Shown here: in pieces, positions 8,265-15,166 of the stretch
How the letters are laid out: each line of letters starts with the position of its first letter
How positions within the stretch are numbered: the stretch's first letter is position 1
DNA from: Microbacterium hydrocarbonoxydans
GTDB taxonomy: Bacteria; Actinomycetota; Actinomycetes; Actinomycetales; Microbacteriaceae
Direction of reading: 5' to 3'
Assembly (NCBI RefSeq): GCF_011752045.1
Contig: NZ_JAAKXW010000001.1
Coordinates: 1,240,001 to 1,304,000 of the forward strand
Length of the DNA: 64,000 nt
Notes under the pieces: model-generated
Seen by the model: only the letters and a program-made list of their open reading frames with translations
Told to the model about the DNA's origin: nothing
Database searches by the model: none
Position numbers and translations under genes: made by a program

Positions 8265-9289
8265 CCATCGCGCACGACGACCTGCGCCTGCACGAGACGC
8301 CCGCCACGGTCGCGACCATGAGCATGGCCGCCGCCCTGAATCTCGCCCTCGCCGACGCCCTCCAGGCCGACGATGACGTCGTCGTGTTCGGCGAGGATGT
8401 CGGCGCCCTCGGCGGCGTGTTCCGCATCACCGACGGACTCGCCGCGCGATTCGGCGAGGACCGCTGCTTCGACACCCCGCTGGCCGAGTCCGGCATCGTC
8501 GGCACCGCGGTCGGGATGGCGATGAACGGCATGCGCCCGGTCGTCGAGCTGCAGTTCGACGCGTTCGCCCTGCCCGCCTTCGAGCAGATCGTCAGTCACG
8601 TCGCCAAGCTCGGCAACCGCACCAGGGGCGCCCTGCGGATGCCGATCGTGATCCGCATCCCGTTCGGCGGCGGCATCGGCGGGGTCGAGCACCACTGCGA
8701 CTCGTCCGAGGCGTACTACGCGCACACTCCTGGGCTCACCGTCGTCAGCCCGTCCACACCGCAGGATGCGTACTCGCTGCTGCGCGCCGCGATCGCCTCA
8801 CCCGACCCGGTGGTCTTCCTCGAGCCGAAGAAGCTGTACTGGTCGAAGGGCGAAGTCGACACGTCCGTCACGGCCGAGCTCGGCACCGCGCGGATCGCCC
8901 GCGAGGGCACCGACGCGACGCTGATCGCCTACGGCTCGTCCGTGCCGCTCGCCATCGAGGCCGCAGAGGCCGCCGCGGCGGAGGGGCGCAGCCTGCAGGT
9001 CATCGATGTGCGCTCGCTGTCCCCGTTCGACGACGCGACGGTCACCGCCGCGGTGCGCGCGACCGGCCGCGCCGTCGTCATCGCCGAGGCGCCTGGCTAC
9101 GTGAGCGTCGCCTCGGAGATCCAGGCACGCGTCTTCGAGCGCTGCTTCGAATACCTCGAGGCGCCGGTGCGCCGCGTCACCGGCTTCGACACCCCGTACG
9201 CGCCGCCGAAGCTCGAGCACTGGTACCTGCCCGATGTGGACCGCGTCCTCGACGCCGTCGACTCGCTGCACTGGGAGGACGAGGCATGA
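8261..9289 (+). CDS. 2-oxoacid dehydrogenase E1 component, beta subunit
   Basis: A 342-residue transketolase-like subunit. It has the pyrimidine-binding domain (VVVFGEDVGALGGVFRITDGL, FDTPLAESGIVGTAVGMAMNG) and the C-terminal transketolase domain (VIDVRSLSPFDDATV). It pairs with E1alpha to form the alpha2beta2 decarboxylase that loads the acyl group on the lipoyl domain of E2. The start overlaps the E1alpha stop, and the stop overlaps the E2 start, both by ATGA, which indicates tight translational coupling. It looks intact and full length for the family. Confidence 0.9.
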   Translation: MTIAHDDLRLHETPATVATMSMAAALNLALADALQADDDVVVFGEDVGALGGVFRITDGLAARFGEDRCFDTPLAESGIVGTAVGMAMNGMRPVVELQFDAFALPAFEQIVSHVAKLGNRTRGALRMPIVIRIPFGGGIGGVEHHCDSSEAYYAHTPGLTVVSPSTPQDAYSLLRAAIASPDPVVFLEPKKLYWSKGEVDTSVTAELGTARIAREGTDATLIAYGSSVPLAIEAAEAAAAEGRSLQVIDVRSLSPFDDATVTAAVRATGRAVVIAEAPGYVSVASEIQARVFERCFEYLEAPVRRVTGFDTPYAPPKLEHWYLPDVDRVLDAVDSLHWEDEA

Positions 9290-10791
9290 GCACGCTCACC
9301 ACGCAGGTGTTCAGGCTGCCTGACCTCGGCGAGGGTCTCACCGAGGCCGGTCTCGTGCAGTGGCTCGTCGCGGTCGGCGACACGATCGTCGTCGACCAGG
9401 CGATCGCCGAGGTCGAGACGGCCAAGAGCGTCGTCGAGCTCCCCTCCCCCTACGCCGGCGTCGTCACGGCGCTCCACGGCGAGCCCGGGGACACGATCGA
9501 CGTCGGCGCCCCTGTGCTCGAGGTCGCCGACCCTGCGGGACGTCGAGACCCCGTTCTGCCGCAGACACCCCCGGCTGCCGACGCGCACAGCCAGGGGTCT
9601 CGCCGAGAGCAGGGGGTTTCGGCGGAGCCTCGGGCAGATGCAGAGCACGAGGCGTACCGCACTGAGGAGCGCGCCGGCTCCGGCAACGTGCTCATCGGCT
9701 ACGGCACCACGGAGCGCGGTTCCGGCGGGCGCCGTCGCCGCCCGGCGGGCAAGCCGGCCGCGCCGGTCCGCGAGGACACGCCGCTGTCGAAGCCGGCCGG
9801 GCCGTCCGAGAGCCTCGCGATCGTGGCGGATGCCGCCCCCCGGCGCACCGTCGCCGTGCGCTCCCCGCTGGTGCGCCGGCTCGCCCGCGACCTCGGTCTC
9901 GACGTGCACACCCTCACCGGCACCGGATCCGACGGAGCGATCACGCGCGCCGACGTGCTCCGCGCCGCGGTCGACCACGCGGTCGACGGCGTCGGCGCCG
10001 CCTCGGCGGCGGCATCCGGCCCGGCCTCGTCGACGGCCGCTGCCGCGCAGATGACCGCGGCCTCGCAGACGTCGGATGCCGGCGAGATCGACGGCCTCGC
10101 CGTGCGCAGCCGCACCCGGATGAGCCCGCTGCGCAAGGCGGCGAACGCCACCATGAGCCGCAGCCGCGCCGAGATCCCCGAGGCGACCGTGTGGGTCGAC
10201 GTCGACGCGACCGCACTGTGGGAGGCACGCCGCGACATGGCCGCGGAGGGTGATCGAGCCCCGTCGATCACCGCGCTGATCGCCCGCTTCGTGCTGATCG
10301 CGCTGGAGGAGCATCCGCTGCTCGCCTCCCGTCTCAGTGCCGATGCCTCCGAGATCATCGAGTTCGACGGGGTGAACCTGGGCATCGCCGCGGACACCCC
10401 GCGCGGGCTCATGGTGCCCGTGATCCCCGCCGCCCAGAAGCTCACCGCCGCCGAGCTCGACACGACGCTGCGCGAGCTCGCCGCGACGGCCAGGGCCGGC
10501 GCGATGCCGCCGGAGCGGCTGCGCGGATCGACCTTCACCCTGAACAACTACGGCGGCTTCGGCGTCGACGGCTCCGCGGCGATCATCAACCACCCCGACG
10601 TCGCGATCCTGGGCATCGGGCGGATCATCGAGCGCCCGTGGGTGGTCGACGGTCAGATCGTCGCCCGCCGGATCGCGCAGCTCTCGCTCGTCTTCGACCA
10701 CCGGGTCTGCGACGGGGGCTACGCCGCGAGCTTCCTGCGCCGGGTCATCGAGCTCATCGAGCATCCGCTCCGCGCCTTCGGCCGGGTGTGA
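9286..10791 (+). CDS. 2-oxoacid dehydrogenase E2 component (dihydrolipoamide acyltransferase)
   Basis: A 501-residue protein in the standard order. There is one lipoyl domain (residues 1-80, lipoyl-Lys in EVETAKSVVELP), a long linker, an E3/E1-binding domain (about 190-225, SPLVRRLARDLGLDVHTL) and a C-terminal catalytic domain ending with the DHRVCDGG active-site motif. The linker contains an inverted repeat (9544-9621) that reads in frame as low-complexity protein. No E3 gene follows, so dihydrolipoamide dehydrogenase must come from elsewhere. The complex converts a 2-oxoacid to acyl-CoA in the cytoplasm. Specificity is unknown. Confidence 0.9.
   Translation: MSTLTTQVFRLPDLGEGLTEAGLVQWLVAVGDTIVVDQAIAEVETAKSVVELPSPYAGVVTALHGEPGDTIDVGAPVLEVADPAGRRDPVLPQTPPAADAHSQGSRREQGVSAEPRADAEHEAYRTEERAGSGNVLIGYGTTERGSGGRRRRPAGKPAAPVREDTPLSKPAGPSESLAIVADAAPRRTVAVRSPLVRRLARDLGLDVHTLTGTGSDGAITRADVLRAAVDHAVDGVGAASAAASGPASSTAAAAQMTAASQTSDAGEIDGLAVRSRTRMSPLRKAANATMSRSRAEIPEATVWVDVDATALWEARRDMAAEGDRAPSITALIARFVLIALEEHPLLASRLSADASEIIEFDGVNLGIAADTPRGLMVPVIPAAQKLTAAELDTTLRELAATARAGAMPPERLRGSTFTLNNYGGFGVDGSAAIINHPDVAILGIGRIIERPWVVDGQIVARRIAQLSLVFDHRVCDGGYAASFLRRVIELIEHPLRAFGRV
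9544..9621. repeat. Inverted repeat inside the E2 linker
   Basis: Two 33-bp arms (9544-9576 and 9589-9621) match at about 24 of 33 positions as an inverted repeat around a 12-bp centre. It lies between the lipoyl and subunit-binding domains and keeps the frame. A comparable element is in the linker of the thiamine-diphosphate enzyme at 48179-48259. Confidence 0.55.
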
Positions 10792-10795
10792 TCCC

Positions 10796-10824
10796 TTCAC
10801 TTCCCGGTTCCGGTGCGCTACGCT
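10796..10824 (+). promoter_or_regulatory. Promoter of the MHS transporter gene
   Basis: TTCACT, a 17-base spacer and TACGCT form a reasonable vegetative promoter directly after the E2 stop. The predicted start site falls at the left edge of the palindrome at 10832-10853, so a bound repressor would block it. Confidence 0.5.
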
Positions 10825-10831
10825 CCCGATT

Positions 10832-10853
10832 ACTGACCGACCATTCGGTCATA
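10832..10853. promoter_or_regulatory. PaaR operator 1 (transporter gene)
   Basis: TGACCGA - four bases - TCGGTCA is a perfect dyad (10834-10851). The flanks extend it to the 22-bp PaaR pattern recalled from Corynebacterium (ACTNACCG ... CGGTNAGT), here with three mismatches. It is one of four similar sites, all upstream of paa transcription units, and ties this transporter to phenylacetate control. Confidence 0.75.
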
Positions 10854-10909
10854 AATGCCGCCGGTGCCCGCCGACGGCACCCGGGACCGCAGAACAACGG
10901 AGTTCTCTC

Positions 10910-12229
10910 ATGACGTCAACGAACCCCGGCATCGCTCCGACAGGACGCATGCCCACCGAAGAACGACGGGTGCTGGCCAGCACCCTCGTCGGCACCTCCA
11001 TCGAGTGGTACGACTTCTTCATCTACGCGCAGGCCGCCGGACTCGTCCTCGCGCCCCTCTTCCTCGCACCGGTGGCCGACGCGAGCCCCGGCCTCGCCCA
11101 GGTGCTCTCGTTCGCCACGATCGGCATCTCCTTCCTGTTCCGCCCGCTGGGCGCGATCGTCGCCGGACACCTCGGCGACAAGCTCGGACGCAAGAGGATG
11201 CTGGTCTTCACGCTCATCCTCATGGGCCTGTCCACGGCACTGATCGGCGTGCTGCCGACGTACGCGGCGATCGGCGCCGCGGCGCCGATCCTGCTGATCG
11301 TGCTGCGCATCCTGCAGGGCTTCTCGGCCGGCGGCGAGTGGGGCGGGGCCGCACTCATGGCGGTCGAGCACGCCCCCACCGCGCGCCGCGGCCTGTTCGG
11401 GGCATTCCCGCAGATCGGCGTGCCGATCGGCATGATCCTCGCGACGTTCACGCTGTGGGTGCTCACCAGCTCGATGTCGCCGGAGGCGTTCGCCGCATGG
11501 GGCTGGCGCGTGCCGTTCCTCCTGTCGATCGTGCTCATCGGCGTCGGCTACCTGATCCGCCGCGCCGTCGACGAGAGCCCGGTCTTCGAAGACCTGCAGC
11601 GCCGCCGGCAGGAGTCGTCCGCACCCCTGGGCCAGCTGTTCAAGCACAACACGAAGGAGGTCATCCTCACGGCGGTGATCTTCATCGCCAACAACGCCGC
11701 CGGCTACCTGCTGATCGCCTTCTTCGCCACCTACGCGGTCACGGCGCTGGGCATGGACCGGCCGACGGTCCTGCTGGCCACGACGCTCGCCTCATTCGGC
11801 TGGCTCACGTTCACGCTCTGGGGCGGCCACCTCTCCGACCGCCTCGGCCGCATCCGCACCTTCCAGATCGGGTATGTCGCGCTCGCCGTCTGGGCGATCC
11901 CGATGTGGTTCCTCATCGACAGCGCGAACATCGTCTGGTACTTCGTCGCGCTGTTCGTGATGACCTTCGCGCTGGGTCTCTCCTACGGCCCGCAGGCCGC
12001 GCTGTACGCGGAGATGTTCCCCGCGAACGTGCGCTACTCCGGCGTCTCGATCGGCTACGCGCTCGGCGCCATCCTCGGCGGCGCGTTCGCGCCGACGATC
12101 GCCTCGGCGCTGATGGAGAACTTCCATGCATCCTGGACGATCGGCGTGTACATCGCGATCGCGTCGGTGATCTCCCTCATCGGCGTCTCTCTCGTCAAGG
12201 AGACGAAGGGTGTGGATCTGTTCACCTGA
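10910..12229 (+). CDS. MFS transporter, metabolite:H+ symporter (MHS) family
   Basis: A 439-residue protein with about twelve hydrophobic helices. The MHS hallmarks are GTSIEWYDFFIYAQAAG at the first helix, GHLGDKLGRKRML at loop 2-3 and FSAGGEWGGAALM in helix 5. Family members import shikimate, alpha-ketoglutarate, proline or aromatic acids with protons. It lies downstream of a PaaR-type operator and just before the paaJFHZ operon, so phenylacetate uptake is the best guess. A close relative sits beside the homoprotocatechuate genes (52782-54161). A strong hairpin terminator follows. Confidence 0.88.
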   Translation: MTSTNPGIAPTGRMPTEERRVLASTLVGTSIEWYDFFIYAQAAGLVLAPLFLAPVADASPGLAQVLSFATIGISFLFRPLGAIVAGHLGDKLGRKRMLVFTLILMGLSTALIGVLPTYAAIGAAAPILLIVLRILQGFSAGGEWGGAALMAVEHAPTARRGLFGAFPQIGVPIGMILATFTLWVLTSSMSPEAFAAWGWRVPFLLSIVLIGVGYLIRRAVDESPVFEDLQRRRQESSAPLGQLFKHNTKEVILTAVIFIANNAAGYLLIAFFATYAVTALGMDRPTVLLATTLASFGWLTFTLWGGHLSDRLGRIRTFQIGYVALAVWAIPMWFLIDSANIVWYFVALFVMTFALGLSYGPQAALYAEMFPANVRYSGVSIGYALGAILGGAFAPTIASALMENFHASWTIGVYIAIASVISLIGVSLVKETKGVDLFT

Positions 12230-12234
12230 GCCGA

Positions 12235-12269
12235 CACGGGCCCGGTCTGCTCTGCGGGCCGGGCCTGTG
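12235..12269 (+). terminator. Terminator hairpin after the MHS transporter
   Basis: CACGGGCCCGG and CCGGGCCTGTG pair over 11 positions (one G-T) around a 13-base loop, six bases after the stop codon. The next promoter (-10 CATAAT) begins two bases later, so the hairpin separates two PaaR-controlled units. Confidence 0.7.
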
Positions 12270-12270
12270 C

Positions 12271-12297
12271 CATAATTACCTTACGATCGTTCAGTAA
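12271..12297 (+). promoter_or_regulatory. Promoter -10 and PaaR operator 2 (paaJ operon)
   Basis: A -10-like CATAAT (12271-12276) is fused to a palindrome with TTAC/GTAA ends and an ACGATCGT core (12276-12297). Read on the minus strand it matches the PaaR pattern with three mismatches. The same -10/operator fusion occurs before paaA at 25945-25971. Confidence 0.75.
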
Positions 12298-12354
12298 TTC
12301 CGCTCAAGGACGGGGACGACCGCCCGATCACGACACCGCAGTCAGGAGATCCGC

Positions 12355-13539
12355 ATGACCGAGGCCTACCTCGTCGGAGGAGTGCGCACCGCCGTCGGAC
12401 GCTACGGCGGAGCGCTGGCATCGGTCCGGCCCGACGACCTCGCGGCCCTCGTCGTGGGCGAGGCCGTGCGGCGCGCCGGCATCGATCCGGCCACGCTCGA
12501 CGAGGTGATCCTCGGCGCCGCGAACCAGGCCGGGGAGGACAACCGCAACGTCGCCAGAATGGCGGTCCTGCTCGCGGGCCTCCCCGACGAGGTGCCCGGC
12601 ATCACCGTCAACCGGCTGTGCGCCTCCGGCATGTCCGCCGTCGCGATGGCCGCCCAGGCGATCAGGGCCGGCGACGCCGACCTCATCGTCGCCGGCGGCG
12701 TCGAGTCGATGACCAGAGCGCCGTGGGTGCAGGCGAAGCCCGAGAAGGCGTGGGCGAAGCCGGGAGCGGCCTTCGACACGTCCATCGGCTGGCGCTTCCC
12801 GAACCCTCGCCTCGTCGCCCGCGACAAGGCGACCTTCTCGATGCCGGAGACCGCCGAGGAGGTCGCCCGCGTCGACGGCATCACCCGTGAGGAGGCGGAT
12901 GCCTTCGCGGTGCGATCGCAGCAGCGCGCGGCGGCCGCGATCGAGGCCGGTCGCTTCGCCGCCGAGATCGTCGGCGTCCCGCTCCCCGCGGGAGACTTCC
13001 TGGTCGACGAGGGGCCCCGCCCGGAGACGACGCCGGAGGCGCTCGCCCGGCTGCGGCCCGTGGTGCCCGGCGGTGAGGTGGTGACTGCCGGGAACTCCAG
13101 CGCGCTGAACGACGGCTCCTCCGCCATCCTCGTCGCGAGCGCCGAGGCCGTGGCGCGCCACGGCCTCACCCCCCGCGCGCGCATCGTGACCGGCACGAGC
13201 GCCGGCGTCGCCCCGGAGGTCATGGGCCTGGGCCCGGTCCCCGCGACCCAGAAGGCGCTGCGCCGCTCGGGTCTCCGCATCGACGACATCGGCTCGATCG
13301 AGCTCAACGAGGCCTTCGCGACGCAGTCGATCGCCTGCATCCGCCGGCTCGGGCTCGACGAGTCCCGCGTGAACGCCGACGGCGGGGCGATCGCCCTCGG
13401 GCACCCGCTCGGCTCCTCCGGGTCCCGCCTCCTGGTCACGCTCCTGGGGCGCATGGAGCGCGAGGGCTCCCGTTACGGCCTCGCCACGATGTGCGTCGGG
13501 GTCGGACAGGGGACGGCGATGATCCTGGAGCGGGTGTGA
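12355..13539 (+). CDS. paaJ: Acetyl-CoA acyltransferase (beta-ketoadipyl-CoA thiolase)
   Basis: A 394-residue thiolase. The acyl-binding Cys is in NRLCASGMSAV (about residue 90), the His in GHPLGSSG and the second Cys in MCVGVGQG close to the C-terminus, so the triad is complete. It should cleave 3-oxoadipyl-CoA to succinyl-CoA and acetyl-CoA, and probably 3-oxo-5,6-dehydrosuberyl-CoA in the phenylacetate route. It is first of a four-gene operon (paaJ-paaF-paaH-paaZ) with every junction overlapping, behind a PaaR-type operator. PcaF of the ketoadipate pathway is nearly indistinguishable by sequence; the context decides. Confidence 0.88.
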   Translation: MTEAYLVGGVRTAVGRYGGALASVRPDDLAALVVGEAVRRAGIDPATLDEVILGAANQAGEDNRNVARMAVLLAGLPDEVPGITVNRLCASGMSAVAMAAQAIRAGDADLIVAGGVESMTRAPWVQAKPEKAWAKPGAAFDTSIGWRFPNPRLVARDKATFSMPETAEEVARVDGITREEADAFAVRSQQRAAAAIEAGRFAAEIVGVPLPAGDFLVDEGPRPETTPEALARLRPVVPGGEVVTAGNSSALNDGSSAILVASAEAVARHGLTPRARIVTGTSAGVAPEVMGLGPVPATQKALRRSGLRIDDIGSIELNEAFATQSIACIRRLGLDESRVNADGGAIALGHPLGSSGSRLLVTLLGRMEREGSRYGLATMCVGVGQGTAMILERV

Positions 13540-14309
13540 TGGGCGGGCCTCTGCTCATCGAGCGGGCCGACGACCGCGTCGTCGCGGTCCTGAACCGGCC
13601 CGAGAAGCGCAACGCGATCGATCAGGCCACGATCGACGCGCTCCACGACCTGTGCGCCGAGCTCGAGGAGACGCCGCGAACCCTCATCCTCGCCGGTTCG
13701 TCCGGTGTGTTCGCCGCCGGGGCCGACATCGCCCAGCTGCGGGAGCGCCGGGCCGCCGACGCGCTGCGCGGCATCAACGCGAACGCCTTCGTCCGGATCG
13801 CCGAGCTGCCGATGCCCGTGATCGCCGCGATCGACGGCTACGCCCTCGGCGGCGGCGCGGAGCTCGCCTACGCCGCGGACATCCGCATCGGCACGCCTTC
13901 GCTCGCCATGGGAAACCCCGAGACGGGCCTCGGCATCCTCGCCGCCGCAGGCGCGAGCTGGCGGCTCAAGGAGATCGTCGGCGACGCCAGGGCCATCGAG
14001 CTGCTGCTCACCGGACGCACGGTGGATGCCGAGGAGGCGCTGCGCATCGGCCTGGTGTCGGCGATCCACGAGCCCGATCGGCTGCTGCCCGCCGCGCACG
14101 AGATCGCCGACCGCATCGCCCGCAACGACCGTGCGGCGACCATCGCGACGAAGAGGGTGTTCCGCGCCCCGCGCGACCGGCATCCGGCGGTCGATCTTGA
14201 GGCGCAGGCCGAGCTGTTCGAGAGCCCTGAGAAGTTCCGGCGGATGACCGAGTTCCTGGAGCGCCGCGACCGGCGCGCAGAACGAGACGAAGCGAGGACG
14301 GAACCATGA
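13539..14309 (+). CDS. paaF: Enoyl-CoA hydratase
   Basis: A 256-residue crotonase-fold enzyme. Both hydratase glutamates are present with the expected spacing of 20 residues, in GGGAELA and GNPETGLG, and the oxyanion-hole segment is AAGADIAQLRE. It should hydrate 2,3-dehydroadipyl-CoA. The ATG at 13539 shares one base with the paaJ stop (TGATG). It ends overlapping paaH by ATGA. The two glutamates distinguish it from the isomerase-like paralog at 29794-30564, which lacks both. Confidence 0.85.
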   Translation: MGGPLLIERADDRVVAVLNRPEKRNAIDQATIDALHDLCAELEETPRTLILAGSSGVFAAGADIAQLRERRAADALRGINANAFVRIAELPMPVIAAIDGYALGGGAELAYAADIRIGTPSLAMGNPETGLGILAAAGASWRLKEIVGDARAIELLLTGRTVDAEEALRIGLVSAIHEPDRLLPAAHEIADRIARNDRAATIATKRVFRAPRDRHPAVDLEAQAELFESPEKFRRMTEFLERRDRRAERDEARTEP

Positions 14310-15166
14310 CCGAGAAGGCCCCGGAGCGCGTCGGCGTGCTGGGCGGCGGGCGGATGGGGGCAGGAATCGCCCATGCCTTCCTCCTCGCCGGTTCGGACGT
14401 GACCGTCGTCGAGCGCGACCAGGCGAGTGCGGACGCTGCCGCCGAGCGCATCCGCGAGAGCATCCGCCGCTCCGTCGAGCGCGATCCCGCCCTCGACGAG
14501 ACTGCGCTGCGCGCGCGCCTGACGACCGGCACCGCCGTCACCGCCTTCGGCGATCGCGACCTCGTGATCGAGGCCGTTCCCGAGGACCGGGACCTCAAGG
14601 AGCAGTCGCTGTCACGCGCTGAGGCGGCGATGCCGACGCATGCGACGCTGGCGAGCAACACCTCGTCGATCTCGATCGACGACCTCGCCTCGACGCGGCT
14701 GCGCCCCTGGCGATTCCTCGGCCTGCACTTCTTCAACCCGGTGCCCGCATCGGCGCTGGTCGAGATCGTGCACGGCGACGCCACCGAGGCAGCCGTCACC
14801 GAGGCCGCCCGCGGCTGGGTCTCCGCCCTCGGCAAGACGCCGATCGTCGTGCGGGACTCCGCCGGGTTCGCCTCATCACGACTCGGCGTCATGCTCGGGC
14901 TCGAGGCCATCCGGATGCTCGAGGAGGGGGTCGCATCGGCCGCCGACATCGACGCTGCGATGACGCTGGGGTACCGGCATCCGATGGGTCCGCTGCGCAC
15001 CACCGACGTCGTCGGGCTCGACGTGCGACTGGGGATCGCCGAGGAGCTGGCGCGTGAGCTGGGGCCGCGGTTCGAGCCGCCGGCGCTGCTGCGCCGCCTG
15101 GTCGCCGAAGGAAAGCTGGGCCGCAAGAGCGGCGAAGGGTTCTACGTCTGGAACGAGGAGAGATGA
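14306..15166 (+). CDS. paaH: 3-hydroxyacyl-CoA dehydrogenase
   Basis: A 286-residue NAD-dependent enzyme of the short 3-hydroxybutyryl-CoA dehydrogenase form. It has GGGRMGAGIAHAFLLAG as Rossmann motif, SNTSSISIDDLA, the catalytic His in GLHFFNPVP, and the C-terminal dimerisation domain ending GRKSGEGFYVW. It would oxidise 3-hydroxyadipyl-CoA. It is shorter than E. coli PaaH (about 475 residues), which carries a duplicated C-terminal domain; the single-domain form is common in Gram-positives. It overlaps neighbours on both sides by ATGA. Confidence 0.87.
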   Translation: MTEKAPERVGVLGGGRMGAGIAHAFLLAGSDVTVVERDQASADAAAERIRESIRRSVERDPALDETALRARLTTGTAVTAFGDRDLVIEAVPEDRDLKEQSLSRAEAAMPTHATLASNTSSISIDDLASTRLRPWRFLGLHFFNPVPASALVEIVHGDATEAAVTEAARGWVSALGKTPIVVRDSAGFASSRLGVMLGLEAIRMLEEGVASAADIDAAMTLGYRHPMGPLRTTDVVGLDVRLGIAEELARELGPRFEPPALLRRLVAEGKLGRKSGEGFYVWNEER

